A stretch of 64,000 nucleotides of DNA, from NCBI GenBank assembly GCA_021521415.1, contig JAIQDT010000167.1, positions 2,176,501-2,240,500 on the forward strand, in the 5' to 3' direction. The stretch comes from Bidens hawaiensis. Lineage: Eukaryota; Streptophyta; Magnoliopsida; Asterales; Asteraceae. Each line of letters starts with the position of its first letter. Positions within the stretch are counted from its first letter, which is position 1. Below the pieces are notes generated by a model. That model was given only the letters and a program-made list of their open reading frames with translations. It did no database searches and had not been told where the DNA came from. Below, piece after piece: positions 33,885-46,429 of the stretch. Position numbers and translations under genes: made by a program.

Positions 33885-34290
33885 AATAAAAAAATTTGTA
33901 GAAAAATAGCGAAAAACAAAAAACAAAAAGCTAAAGCGATCTTCCAACATGGATAAATCTTGTTAAGATCTTATGCACCAAAAAGAAAAAGAAAATTTTC
34001 AATTAAAAGGTATGTATGGTGAACAAGTTGTCGATTGAAATTTTTATGAATTTTAAATCCTTGAAAGTATCAATCAAATCAAACTAAACCAATATGTCGA
34101 GATAATCCAATGTCAACAAATTTGATTTAGCAACAATCCATATGACGTTGATAGATCATCTTGGATATCCCTGCACAAAAACTAAATACTTTAATGAGAC
34201 ACTGAACCCAGACCGTAGTCTTAGGTCGAGCAATATCCTCAACATGATCATCAACAATTGATGGAATCTTTGGTTTACAAGCTGGTAACG
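32393..34290. other. AT-rich non-coding stretch
   Basis: No credible gene. Contains an (AT)n run at 33821-33880 preceded by a C-rich tract (CCCCCTCCCCCACCCCC, 33803-33820). Frames here are short and of biased composition. Confidence 0.6.
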
Positions 34291-34291
34291 G

Positions 34292-35075
34292 TTAATCAAC
34301 TTGCTGGCTCAAAAATTTAATATCGTAAGAACAGTGAGACTTTTCAGGAGATTTTAACAATGAATTAATATAAACTCTTTGTTGTTTAGCTTTTTGTTCA
34401 AGTGTCTCAAATTGCGCAAAGGTTAGAGAAACCTTGTTAAACACATCTGGCAATCTGAGTTGTCTCATGTAAGGACAATCAACAATCAAATGTCCTCTGA
34501 CATTACAATAGAAAGATATTCTCAATTCGTCATGTGTCGAAGATGATTATCTTACAAGCTTAGACGTGGAGGGTTGAATTTTCTCACGATTTTTCTTTTG
34601 AAATAATTCACGATTTGAACACTTTGCAAAATTGTCTAATAAATCTCAACCAGTAGATTTAACAAATTTGTTTTGTTGAAATAACACTAGTTTGAATTCC
34701 TTTTGGGGTATTGATTGTCATTTTTTCCTTTCCAATTGGCATCACTGATGTATCACAATAAACTAAAACTGAGTTATCACAATCATAAACTTTTTCAACA
34801 CACTGAATTTTAACAAGAGCTATCGAAAAGATTTCATCAACAAACATTTTTTTAATACCTTTTAACTTATAAACTTTCCAGTTTCTACCCTTAGCCCTCG
34901 GTTTTGAAACTAATTTTGTTATCTTTTCTGGAACAACCTTCTTCTCACATATATTTGGTGTAACAACCAATTTTAGTTTACCAGTTATTGATTTCTCAGT
35001 AGTTTGTGGTTCACATAGAATATAATTTTCAATAGGTATATTTTCATTCTTGTGAACCACTACTGGTTCAACCAC
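34292..35075 (-). pseudogene. Gag-like relic with a broken zinc knuckle
   Basis: Two minus-strand open pieces. 34659-35075 (138 codons) is lysine-rich (VVPEKITKLVSKPRAKGRNW) and of unknown identity. 34292-34525 (77 codons) holds FYCNVRGHLIVDCPYMRQ, which keeps C, H and C of a CCHC knuckle but has lost the first cysteine. Between them are stops. The order and basic composition suggest a Copia-type Gag remnant, but I cannot exclude another origin. Confidence 0.35.
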
Positions 35076-35399
35076 ATATTCAATAAGAACATCAATACCA
35101 GTCTGACAGAAAAAAAAGATTGCTTTGAATATGAGATTTTAGAGTTAAGCAAGTTGTTTTTTCTTAAAAGTCCTCATTGGATCAACTAGCTTCACCCCAT
35201 ATAAAAATTTCATATGAGTTTATTTGGCTTGTATATTCTTACGTTTGCAAGGGTTTCTTGGAAAATTACTGCAATTCGGGTGGTAATTCATTATTGCAAA
35301 GCTATGTTGGACTGAGTTCAAGACTGCAATTGTGTCTTCGATTGTTGATTGGTTTGTTTGAGACTGAAACCTGACTATGTGGCATATGAGTGTCGGTTC

Positions 35400-35475
35400 T
35401 TTTACTCTTGTTTTTCTCGATGAAGATCGATGAACTCGATATTGATCTAAGAAACTGAAAATTCACGGTTAGAGT
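35400..35475 (-). repeat. Fragment of a Copia LTR end
   Basis: GATGAACTCGATATTGATCT followed by AAATTCACGG closely matches the end of the LTR at 31767-31830 in the same orientation. Only about 75 bp are recognisable, and no duplication was found. Confidence 0.5.
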
Positions 35476-35530
35476 TTTTAACTCTAGAACAAAGAATATA
35501 GAAGAGACATTAAATGTCAAATATAATGAA

Positions 35531-35971
35531 ATGTCTGATTTAAAAATTCCTGATGATCCCGCTGATTTGTTTAAATTCTAACATCTTAAAGGTTGAACCT
35601 AAGAATCATGAAACTACTAATGATGGCATTCATTATGACCGGGTATACTTCTTTGAAGAGTCAAACACATAAAACAACAGTAGTATCATCAAAACTACTA
35701 ATCAAGTACAATCTGCTGATAAAGGAAGTCAAGGTTGTGAAACTACCGATGATATAACAACTACATCTCCAAATGGTCTTTCTCATTCCAATATTGGAGG
35801 TCATGGTAGATTTTTCAATAATCAACTAAGGCTGCCTGAAATAATTGAAGAAATGATTGTTAATACTCTTAAGCTGAAACTTCATTCACAAAATTTCAAG
35901 AAAACTGATCGGGTTAGAAGAATTTTGGAAGATTGGAAGATTACATCGAAGGATGTTTCGGTGGATTCTTA
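35531..35971 (+). pseudogene. Unidentified degraded reading frame
   Basis: MSDLKIPDDPADLFKF then a stop; shifted by frame, ILKVEPKNHETTNDG...YFFEESNT, one TAA, and a further ~100 open codons ending KKTDRVRRILEDWKITSKDV and SVDS before TAA at 35971. The low number of lesions suggests former coding. I do not recognise the family. A T/G-rich tail (TTGTGTCATGGCTG...) follows for about 150 bp, and an A-rich run lies near 36120, which could mark a non-LTR element 3' end; this is a guess. Confidence 0.35.
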
Positions 35972-37579
35972 ATAGCTTGTGTCATGGCTGTTTTCATTTT
36001 TGTATAGCTGTCAGGGTGTCGTGTTCATGTTTGCGGTTTGCTTTTTAGCTTGCTTTTGCATTGGTTGTGGTATGTTACACTAGTGAACTAGAGTGGTTCT
36101 CAGCCCTTTACCCTTTTACCTAAAAAAATATTAGAGGTCCATCCGTTGTTTATCAAAAGAGTTGTTTAACACCAATTGTCACACCCTGATCAAAGGCGGC
36201 AGAACATGCCGAGGTGCAAGGGATTGCTCAAGAACGCGATGACACTATTAAAGTTACAATATTTACTCAACTTGTTTATTTCATTCAATAATAACAAATA
36301 CAACTTGTTCACAATAAAATACAAACAATTACGTCAACACAACATTCATTCAAGTATCCTAAAGGTATGATCTAAGTGATGAGTCTTTAACCTTCACACC
36401 AATCAAATAGTAAACCTGTTGCATGCATAAAAATAGATTTGATCACACGAATGTTTGTGAGCAATACACTAGTTTTGACTTATGTATATAACGTGTCAAA
36501 AATCACAATTCATATGTGTAAATAGTATAATGCAACAACCATTGTAAATGTAAATCAAATAACAATGGCTTCTTTCTATTTGGTAACAACCGAAATACTC
36601 AGAGAATGATTATCCTTTCTAATCGGTAACAACCAACATACTCGGATAATGATGCCCTATTCTATCCGCACCTAAAGTAGGATTGTTAGGGGAGCGTATG
36701 ATCATACTTATTGCGTTCCAAAAACAACATAAAATTAAACACTCGTGCACATAATCAAATTGAGGCATAAACAAAGATCGAGCAAGTATTCGTACAAACG
36801 CATAATGTTGAATTGTATATTTTATAATGATATAATAAAACAAGTAAGTTTGAATATGGTATGCATGCCACCCCCAAAAGTATAAAAGTGTAAAAAAGGG
36901 GGGAGTGTGATTACTCACATTAAATAAATAACTTGAAAGGTTGTTTGTGATACACCGGGATAATAAGTTCAATGAGCGAGGCCAAGGTTAAAAGGGTTTC
37001 GGTTTAGAAGATTGTCTTGAAAGAGTTAAAGTAAAATAACATGACAAGTAAAAATAAATAATTAAAGTTTGATGGTTAAAGTGTAAATACCTGAGAAATT
37101 AAAGTAATCATTTTTGAAAAGTAAGTTTGCTCGAACTCGGGTCTCGGTACTCTATTCATTAGTTTTACCTAACCTTTGTTAAGTAAATATATAGGGTATA
37201 GTTGCGATTATGCAAGAACCTTTTTAAATAGATTCTAAAACGAGACATTTACGAGTGTTCGGTTTAGTCTGTTTGGGTCTTGATAAGTAGTCAAACCCGA
37301 ACCCCGACATTTACAAAGTGATACATGTCATGAGATAAATCAATAAAATTTAAAAGAAACTTAACCAAGTGTGTAGTTTTATTAGGAAGAACCTCAACGT
37401 CCGTTAAGCGAGTGCTTGGCTTTGTCGGTCAAACATATTTATAAGATCAAGTTGGATCCGACATACCAAGTATTTTGAGAAAACAATTAAAAATAGTTTT
37501 ATAATATTGTTTTAAAGAAAGATGAGATTCGGTGGCCCAAAACACATCTAGTGTGTCTTAAGCGGAAGAACCCGATTTA

Positions 37580-37923
37580 GTTCGGTCGTGATTCGGTCCT
37601 TGACTTGGTATAAAACGAGGATGGTTGCCACATACCTAATACCATAGAACTTATTAAAATGAACTTAGAAATTATAATACACAAATCTAACTTGTAACAT
37701 ATTAGTAAATCATTTTAAATATAAAACATTTAAACAAGAGTTCGGTTTTGGTTCGGCTCTTGACTCGGAATGAAACCGAAAATGGTGGCCACATATCCAA
37801 TACCATAGAACTCATTAAAATAAACTTAAAAATAATAATACTCAAATCTATCATACAATATGTTAACAATAATGTATTAAACAAAAGTTCGATTTTGGTT
37901 CGGCTCTTGACTCGAAATGAAAC
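37580..37923. repeat. ~150-bp tandem repeats in the solo LTR (left part)
   Basis: The phrase GGTTCGGCTCTTGACTCG, then AAAATGGTGGCCACATA and ATACCATAGAACT, recurs at about 37590 (diverged), 37750 and 37900, and continues beyond Gypsy B at 50323 and 50450. Gypsy B is inserted within the third copy, so that copy is split between 37923 and 50323. Confidence 0.7.
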
Positions 37924-40900
37924 TGTGACATTCATGATAAAACGAGGTATACTATATTTATTACGTAACAAGTAAACAATAAATCGGTTAATTCGTAGTG
38001 CTTAAACGAGTAACCGACCGATACTAATTATGACCCGTATACATACTGAGGGGTCATATACGAGTTATATATATGTTATAGAGGCTAACATATTGATATT
38101 TAGGTCCCGGTACGTTTAAAACTCTTTAAACGAAAAAGGTTTCGTTTATTGATACGCTATAAGCTTAAACGCAATCGTTAATATCAAAACAAGCATTGTA
38201 GCATCCGTTAAGCCGAAAAAGATTTATAAAACACTTATATGACATGTTCTAAGCAATCCGTGAAAATATTTTGGAATTTTACAACGAGTCAGTACGTTTT
38301 TCTTATTTTACAAAAATAAGCTGAAAAACACTCGTTTTTGCGCTATTTCTCATACCCGAATTAATTTCCTTGCGAAAAACCGGACCCGAACTAAATTTAA
38401 AGTGGGCTTTTCATGTTTGGGCTTGTATGTATAGTTTAATGGGCCAAAACAGCCCATTAAGGTCCATTTAAAGGTTCCGATCGGAAATAAAGCAACTACC
38501 CCACATGTTTTTTTTTATAAAGCTTATACATTAAGCTTTCTTATTCATTCCAACATACAACATATTTTGAAGTCCAGCAGCTCTAGCCCCTGTTCTCTCA
38601 ACTCCCTTTCAAAAACCCTAAGGTAAGATCAAAGTTTATAAAGATTTAACCAAGTTTGATGCATATAATTAACATATAAACATGTTTTAATTAGTTTTAA
38701 ACATGTTTAACCATCCAAAAACCCTAAAAATCAAGTAAAATTATGTTTTGATGTTAAACATGTTTATAAACCAGGAACATATACTTTTTTGGTCAAAAAC
38801 GCGGATTAGAACATGAATACAACGTTTTTACGGTTGGAAAGTTCGGTTTGAACCCAAAACCGAAACCCTAATTATCAAGGCTGTTACATGGATGATTTAT
38901 GCTTGGTTTGATATTATATGATATGTAGATATACTGAGTTTGCAACCCGAGACCCGGAAAGTCATTTAAGCTAGCAAAATTCATCGAAAACCGACAAGGT
39001 AAACCCGTAACACTCGTTTAGGGGCTGTTTAGTATTAGGTTGTGACGTGCTTGTTGTTAGCTTGTGAAAACTTGCAGGGACACTAGGGATCATATAAATG
39101 AGTCTCTGTTCAAATTTGGTAATTTTTCGATAAACGGAGAATATTTGGTGAATTTATTCCCGTTTATGAGCGTTTATTTGGGAAAAATAGCTAAACATAT
39201 TGAAAAATTATGAAACTTGGTTTTGGAGTTTAATATGGGATGGTAAGATCACTGGTAAAGTTTGGGAATCATTGGAAATGTCTAAGTATGGTTTGTGCGA
39301 TCATGGCTTAACCGAATTTTAACAGCCGAAAAACGCACAAAAAGGCATTTTGTCAAAAGATTTAGGTTCTGGAAATTTTGCAGGGGCTATGTAATGACAT
39401 TAAGGCCATTGGTAAAAATTATCGGATTTTTCGGAGGTCGTTTGATATAAACGGGCCATTTATTACACGATTATAACCTATTAAATGAATTTTTATAAAT
39501 AAATAAATAAGCATAAAATTTCTGAAAATATTTTTATAAAATTCTCCATGTCTTAATTTATTTTTACAAAAATTTACATAATTTATATATAAGTACATAT
39601 TTAGTTATGATTAATCAAAGATTTAAATTATAATTGTTTTAACGAAACCGGCAGTTTTGTGTTTAACGGACTGACTGGTATGTCAAAATGTCAAAAGTGG
39701 TCAAATATCATATTTTTGAATGATATTGATAAAAACGAACTTTTTACGAGAATTCCGGACAAATCGGGTGGATTATGCGCGTTTTGTATAATCAAACCCG
39801 TGTGAAAACGGAAACGAACCCTGCAATCAAACCAGACACCGAAACCTTAAAATTCTTTCATAAATCAAATTATTTTATCAATCAATATATTTACTTAAGT
39901 TTTATGTGATCTTACCTAATCCCGAAACGTATAAACGATCAACTGAGCTAGGCTCGGAAAACGGTGAAACTGAGCCAAATCCAGTTTTAAACATTTCATA
40001 GTACACAACGTCACAATCTAAGACTATGGTCATGTTCTGGGCCTAACAGCTATACCCAGATTATCTATACAGCCCGACTTAGCTTAAACACTGTACTAGT
40101 ATTAACGATACGATACCGTTTATAGGAATCAGGCTATAAACGAGACATTTGACTTACTGATACGTAAATTCCGTGCGAACTACGATAAGGTGAGTTTCAC
40201 GACCCCCACTTTCTAAACTGTTTTATGAACTGTTGGGGTGAAAAGCATGTTTACATAAACTGTTATACTTGAAAACGTGTGATGATGTGGATTATCTAAG
40301 TACTAACACTTGACAAGTCCCCACAAACACAAGTGATTAACTTCGTGCCGGTGGCGTGTGGATAGTACTATCGGTTTGACAAACCCAACTGTGACAGAGC
40401 CGGTGGGGTAAGCCGGAACATATGTAAAACCAGTTGCACATTGTCATTATATATTTACATATTGCTATGTGGTGTTAGACATAGTACATACATGGGGCAA
40501 ATTGGCTGTTAAATGCCAACAGGAGTGCATGGGCAGGAGAGGCCATGCAGTATAGCTCGTTTCGGTTTCACTTGTGGCTTAGTATAATACATCATACACA
40601 GACATACATACATTCACACTGTAAACTTTACGAACTCGTGAACTGATTTCATTGATACTCGTGAAACTTGAAACTCACCAACTAGACGTAGTTGACCCGT
40701 TTTAACATGCTTTTCAGGTAAAGCAAAGGTGGAATGATTTGCTTACATGCTTGGTGTTAGGAAGAAAGTTGAATAGCTGTAAATAGACGCTGATATAATA
40801 CTGTATAAGAAGCTCGTAAACCGGTTATGTGTTTTTCACCTAGTTTGTAAACTTAGTACATACCAATGTAATATGATGTAAATTAGTTGTTGAATTTTCT

Positions 40901-40982
40901 TTATAAACAATGTGGTTGATACCAGTGTTATCTGTTACATTCCCGTATTACGCTTCCGCAACTACCTAGTCGGGGTGTGACA
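37924..40982 (+). repeat. 5' LTR of Gypsy B
   Basis: From TGTGACATTCATG to GGGGTGTGACA. Likely TATA box TATAAAG at 38516-38522, followed by a C/A-rich leader and a strong splice donor (CTAAG|GTAAGATC, after 38622). Further donor-like sites occur at 40191 (AAG|GTGAGTTT) and 40717 (CAG|GTAAAGC). Confidence 0.9.
38516..38630 (+). promoter_or_regulatory. Core promoter and leader splice donor of Gypsy B
   Basis: TATAAAG at 38516, then about 100 bp of pyrimidine/adenine-rich leader (CAACATACAACATATTTT, CTCAACTCCC) ending AAAACCCTAAG|GTAAGATC, a near-ideal plant 5' splice site. Candidate acceptors lie just before the accessory frame (TTGTGCAG at 41361) and just before gag (TTCTATAG at 42456). A local donor also exists at 41210 (AATAG|GTAAAAACAG). 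I infer that spliced RNAs could choose which frame comes first. Confidence 0.5.
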
Positions 40983-40987
40983 GAAGT

Positions 40988-41000
40988 TGGTATCAGAGCC
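40988..41000 (+). other. Primer-binding site of Gypsy B
   Basis: TGGTATCAGAGCC, five bases inside the 5' LTR; complementary to the initiator-Met tRNA 3' end. Confidence 0.92.
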
Positions 41001-41365
41001 ATTGGTTATAAAGAATTAGGATGTCCCTTAGGATACCCTAAGATAACCGTAGGCTCGATTAACTCTGGGAATAAAATAATATTAAATAATATACACGAAT
41101 GATTCTCGTGATGAACGCGAATGGACAAGTGGGTTATTATGGTCCGGAACGTAATAACAGACTTGTTTGTACGAGGAAATTCGAGAAGAAGTCGATAAAC
41201 AATCGAATAGGTAAAAACAGCAACATATGTGTATAAAATATAATAATAGATAAATATTTGTGTATATAAACGATTATTTGTGCTTATGTATATAATACCT
41301 ACATGTATTTTACTATGATTAATATAGAAGGATATTATTCTTATCACTAACCATTGTGCAGGAAT

Positions 41366-42100
41366 ATGTCAAGATCCACTGATCGTGTACCTAATACCCT
41401 ACCAACAAGGCCTGAGGAGGAGGAGGAGGATCCGGAGGAAGAAACTGAGGAGGAACCAGAGGAGATAGGAGAAGGTGCAAACGCCGTAATTCCTCGCGAG
41501 GTACCCCCAGATCAACCCGACTTATCGGGTTATCGTTGTGACACCTATCCCCCTAGGGAATCCCCTAGGAATGCTGCAGGACAGGGAGCTACTAGTGTTT
41601 ATCGTTCACCTGTTAGAGCACCCAGATCCCCTACTCCACCTGTACAGCATACACCAGTACCCCCACCTACCATTAGAAACCGTCAGACTGCTCGCATTTC
41701 AGTGCGTCCACCTGAGCACACTTTTCCCCCACCTCGATCTACGTACCATAGGGGAGAAACATCATGTGTCCAGGACACTGAGATACCTATTCCTACTTGG
41801 GGTTTACCCGCCCCGGTACCCGTGCCACCTCATTATTCTGATTCAGCATGGTTTGGTTTAGCGACTGATCAGCTTTTAGAACAATCACATTCTATAAATA
41901 ACCTAAACCTGCATAGATATGATATGCAAGATCACATGCGGTACATGCAGCAAGAAATCAGAATTGTGCAAAGATCCAGTGCTCACAGCCACGGGCGTCA
42001 GGATCGAGCGATGATACTACTGGGGGTATGCTTAACGGTTAATGCGGCCCTAGTGGCTGCTGTTGTTTGGTTGTGGTTCCATGTTGCAAAGAATAGATAG
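41366..42100 (+). CDS. Accessory protein of Gypsy B, predicted tail-anchored membrane protein
   Basis: 244 codons, ATG at 41366 (MSRSTDRVPN), five bases after a TTGTGCAG acceptor-like site. It has an acidic N-terminus (residues about 16-34, almost all Glu/Asp/Pro), a proline-rich middle (about 70-165, PVPPPT, FPPPRS, PVPVPPHYS), a possible short helix or coiled coil (about 170-205, DQLLEQSHSINNLNLHRY...QQEIRIVQRSS) and a C-terminal hydrophobic segment (about 215-237, AMILLGVCLTVNAALVAAVVW) ended by HVAKNR. There is no signal peptide, zinc finger or enzyme motif. It stands between the primer site and gag, where some plant Gypsy groups carry extra frames. It is intact although gag and integrase are broken. 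The function is unknown; membrane attachment of particles or an envelope-like role is conceivable. Confidence 0.7.
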   Translation: MSRSTDRVPNTLPTRPEEEEEDPEEETEEEPEEIGEGANAVIPREVPPDQPDLSGYRCDTYPPRESPRNAAGQGATSVYRSPVRAPRSPTPPVQHTPVPPPTIRNRQTARISVRPPEHTFPPPRSTYHRGETSCVQDTEIPIPTWGLPAPVPVPPHYSDSAWFGLATDQLLEQSHSINNLNLHRYDMQDHMRYMQQEIRIVQRSSAHSHGRQDRAMILLGVCLTVNAALVAAVVWLWFHVAKNR

Positions 42101-42457
42101 GACATAGTAGTTTAGCCGTATGTATATAGTCTTTTGATATCCCAAGCAGCATTTTGTTACAGCGTGTTGGGCTGACTTGGGAGTTGTTTGTGGTTTAGTA
42201 CTATTTCAAGCACTGGCCCTTATCGGGTTAAGTCTACATGTCACTTGGTGACAAATTTTGATACGCATATACAAGCGCTGGCCTATACCAGGTTAAGCCT
42301 ATGCGCTAATTTTGGATGCATATGTACAGTAATGATTATAATTAATACAAATGTGTTTTCTTTGGCATAGTTATGTGCTGTGAAGGTGTAATATCGTAAA
42401 GTTGTGTTGATCATAGTGAAACGATAGTGATTATTATATAATTGATTATTCTATAGA

Positions 42458-45400
42458 ATGGCCCCGAGGAAAACAAACCCTTTGTCTGAGGCGGAAGTGG
42501 CCGCAATGATTGCTCGTCAACTACAAGCAGTGATACCAACAATTGTAACACAAGTCACTGCAGGCATACGTGCCAACAATACTGTTAATCAACCTACGAG
42601 CACCACCACGGCCACTGTTAATACACCTCCGCCGGACACTAATGTAGCCCCGGGTGTTACTACCCCGGTAAATACTGATAATGTCATAAATAATAATAAC
42701 ACTCTCCCAACTATGAATGTCACTGGGAACCCAGAACCTGTTGTGCACCCTGATAATATCCCGAACCCTGTACCGGTTGTTAACACAACTAACAATAATA
42801 ATAACCGAGAACCCCCGCGTCAGGAGTACTCATACAAACAATTTACATCATGTAAATCGATTGAGTTTAAGGGTATTGAAGGACCTGGCGGACTGGTCGA
42901 ATGGATAGAAAAGACCGAATTAGTAATTAATATCAGTAAGTGTCCACCGAACCGCGTGGTCAAATTTGTTACCAGTATGTTTCTAGACCAAGCGCTGATG
43001 TGGTGGAACACGGTAGTCCAAATAAGGGGACAAGATGCCATTAATCGTATGTCATGGACTGAATTAAAAACCCTCATGTTAGAACAATTTAGCCCAAGAG
43101 ATGAGATCCTGAAATTAGAACACGAACTTTGGAATTTGGAAATGAGAGGCACTGATCATTGAAGTTACACAAATCGTTTCATTGAATTGACTCGTTTGGT
43201 ACCATGGTCAATTATTCCGGAATTCAAGCGCATTGAGCGTTATATTTGGGGACTGACCCCAGCTGTGAGAAGTATAGTCTATTCCGCAGCCCACCCAACT
43301 TTAGAGAGTGCCGTGTTACAAGCCAGCGTCGTTACTTTTGACCTTACAAGAAATGGTGTATTAAGAGTTCCAGGAGAATCATCCAGTTTGAAACGAACTA
43401 GTTATACCTCCAGAACACAAGTGAAATCTCAGAATAAACGAATATGCCCTACAACTCAGGACTATGCTATGACCAGTTTCGACATGAAACATGATACATA
43501 CAAGGGGTCATTTCCGAAGTGTAGAAAGTGTAATTTTCATCATACTGGAAATTGTCGAACGATCATATGTCAGAGAAGCGGAAATATTGGGCATAATGCC
43601 CCAAGTGGTAGAACAATAATGAATACTTCAAACCGACAGTTTCAAACAACCCAACCTCGTCGTTCACAAACACCTAGTCACCAACCAATCCGACAACAAT
43701 CTAATCAGCAAACTCCATCTACAATGAACCCTCATACATGTTATAAATGTGGCAGTACGGAAAATTTTCGGAGATACTGCCCCAATTTGAACCCTGGTGC
43801 AGTGAGAAGGCAGAACCAAGCACAAGCATCAACCTCCAACGCAGCTAAGGGACGCGCGTTTGTATTAGGACCGGGTGAAGCGCGTCATGATCCGAATGTG
43901 GTGACAGGTACATTCTTAGTTTCGGGTCAGTATGCTTCAGTTTTGTTTGATACGGGCGCCGATAGAAGTTTCATATCTGTTAATTTCTTACCTTTAGAAA
44001 ATATGCCGGTTAGTGAACTAACAAAACCATATATTATAGAACTCGCTAACGGTAAGTCTATACTTGTTAACCGAATAGCCCGAAACTGTTCCCTTATCCT
44101 AAACGACCACCCATTCCTTATTGATTTACTTCCAGTAGAATTGGGAAGTTTCGATGTTATAGTTGGTATGGACTGGCTATCTAAGTATAAAGCTGAAATT
44201 GGCTGTAAGGATAAGACCGTTAGAATACCTCTTTCGAATGATGAAGCTATGATTGTTCAAGGTGAGAAATCTGGTACAGTACTGCCTCTCATATCTCAAC
44301 TTAAGGCATTGAAGTATTTGCGCCAAGGCTGTACATTATACTTGGCGAGCGTAACAGTTAAGGAACCCGAGGAAAAACGAATGGAAGACATCCCAGTGGT
44401 ACACGAGTATTCAGATGTATTCCCCGATGAGTTGCCTGGTTTACCACCGACCCGACAAGTTGAATTCCGTATTGACTTGATACCGGGAGCAGCACCCATT
44501 GTTAAGGCACCTTATCGACTTGCACCTTCTGAAATGCAAGAACTGTCCAACCAGTTACAAGAATTACTGGACAGGGGTTTTATTCGCCCTAGTTACTCAC
44601 TGTGGGGAGCACCAGTGTTGTTTGTAAAGAAGAAGGATGGGAGTTTTCGAACGTGTATTGATTACCGGGAATTGAATAAAGTGACTATAAAGAATAGATA
44701 CCCCTTACCTCGAATTGATGACTTGTTTGATCAGCTCCAAGGTGCGAAGTATTTTTCAAAAATTGATCTTAGATCTGGTTATCATCAAGTAAGAATTCAG
44801 GAAGAAGACGTACCAAAAACAGCTTTCCGAACTCGATATGGTCACTATGAATTTTTGGTTATGCCGTTTGGGTTGACAAATGCACCCGCAGTGTTTATGG
44901 ACCTCATGAACCGAATTTGCAAACCTTACCTTGACAAGTTCGTGATAGTGTTTATCGATGACATTTTGATATACTCGAGAAGTAAGGAGGAACACGAACA
45001 ACATTTGCGGGAAATCTTAAAATTATTGAGGCAAAAGAAGTTATACGCAAAGTTGTCCAAATGTGAGTTTTGGCTACAAGAAGTACAGTTTTTGGGACAC
45101 ATTGTGAACCACCAAGGGATCCAAGTAGACCCAAGTAAAATTGAGGCCATTAAGAATTGGCAAGTGCCTAAGTCATCAAGAGAAATTCGTCAATTCCTAG
45201 GACTAGTCGGGTATTATAGAAGATTCATTGAAAACTTTTCAAGTATTGCACAGCCTCTAACCCTCCTAACTCAAAAAGATCGAGCATATGAATGGGGAGA
45301 AGAACAAGAAATGGCCTTCCAAACGTTAAAACAGAAGTTATGTGAGGCTCCAATATTAAGCCTTCCAGATGGAACTGATGAATTGGTGGTATATTGTGAC

Positions 45401-46429
45401 GCATCTCGTAAAGGTTTAGGATGCGTACTGATGCAAAGAAAGAAAGTAATAGCATATGCTTCTCGACAATTAAAAGTACATGAAAAGAATTATACGACCC
45501 ATGATTTGGAATTGGGAGCAGTTATCTTTGCATTGAAGATTTGGAGACATTACTTGTATGGCACTAAATGTACCATCTATACTGATCACAAAAGCCTACA
45601 ACACATATTCGATCAGAAAGAGCTAAACATGAGACAAAGGAGATGGGTAGAACTGTTAAATGATTATGATTGTGAGATTAAATACCATCCGGGTAAGGCC
45701 AACGTAGTAGCTGATGCTTTAAGCCGAAAAGACAGAATCAAACTATTAAAGGTACGAGCATTCGGAATGATTGTTCAAAGTAGCCTAACTGAACAAGTTC
45801 GCATTGCACAAGATGAGGCCTTGAAGGCAGATCAGCTAGAAAAAGAAGAACTACATGGAAATGAAAGGAATTTTGAGAAGAAAATTGATGAAGTATATTA
45901 TTACAAAAACCGGGTCTGGATTCCGACACTTCATAAACTCCGAAAGTTGATTCTTGATGAAGCACACAAATCCAAATATTCTATTCATCCAGATACTGAT
46001 AAGATGTATAAGGATGTTAAAGAATTTTACTGGTGGCCTGGTATGAAAAAGGATATAGCCGTGTATGTAAGTAAATGTGCAACATGTGCAAGGGTAAAGG
46101 CGGAATACCAAAAACCTTCGGGAATGTTACAACAACCCGAAATCCCACAATGGAAATGGGAACAAATTACCATGGACTTTGTGACACACCTTCCTAAAAC
46201 CGCTAGAGGACACAACGCAATTTGGGTAATTGTGGACCGATTAACCAAATCCGCACACTTTATTCCCATCCGTAACAACTACACTACCGAAAAACTTGCT
46301 CAAATTTACATCGATGAAATAGTATCTCGACACGGAGTACCTCTTTCGATTATTTCCGATCGAGACAGTACTTTACTTCACATTTCTGGCAAGCAGTACA
46401 AGAAGCCTTGGGAACCCGAATCGACCTAA
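42458..46429 (+). pseudogene. Gypsy B gag-protease-RT-RNase H-integrase (interrupted)
   Basis: ATG at 42458 (MAPRKTNPLSEAEVAAMIA). The Gag core (IEFKGIEGPGGLVEWIEK, ALMWWNTVVQIRGQD) is cut by an in-frame TGA at 43160-43162; the same frame then runs to 46429. The zinc knuckle [14 protein letters not shown] has Asn for the usual His. Protease [12 protein letters not shown] is near 43949. RT shows [10 protein letters not shown] and [11 protein letters not shown] (44951). RNase H shows [14 protein letters not shown] and ADALSRK. The integrase zinc finger and first catalytic Asp (MDFV) and SDRDST are present, then a one-base loss in a T run near 46370 shifts the frame, and the peptide ends in nonsense at 46429. 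Related to Gypsy A Pol but clearly diverged, so a separate family. Confidence 0.9.

Noticed and set aside
33658..33950. Short frames with runs of Tyr-Ile on both strands
   Set aside because: They are translations of the (AT)n microsatellite.
41354..41365. Upstream TTG start for the accessory frame
   Set aside because: Non-ATG starts are unlikely in plants, and the ATG at 41366 sits directly after an acceptor-like site.
41538..41861. A 107-codon frame overlapping the accessory gene of Gypsy B
   Set aside because: Different frame within the 41366-42100 coding region, with composition expected from the shifted Pro-rich codons.
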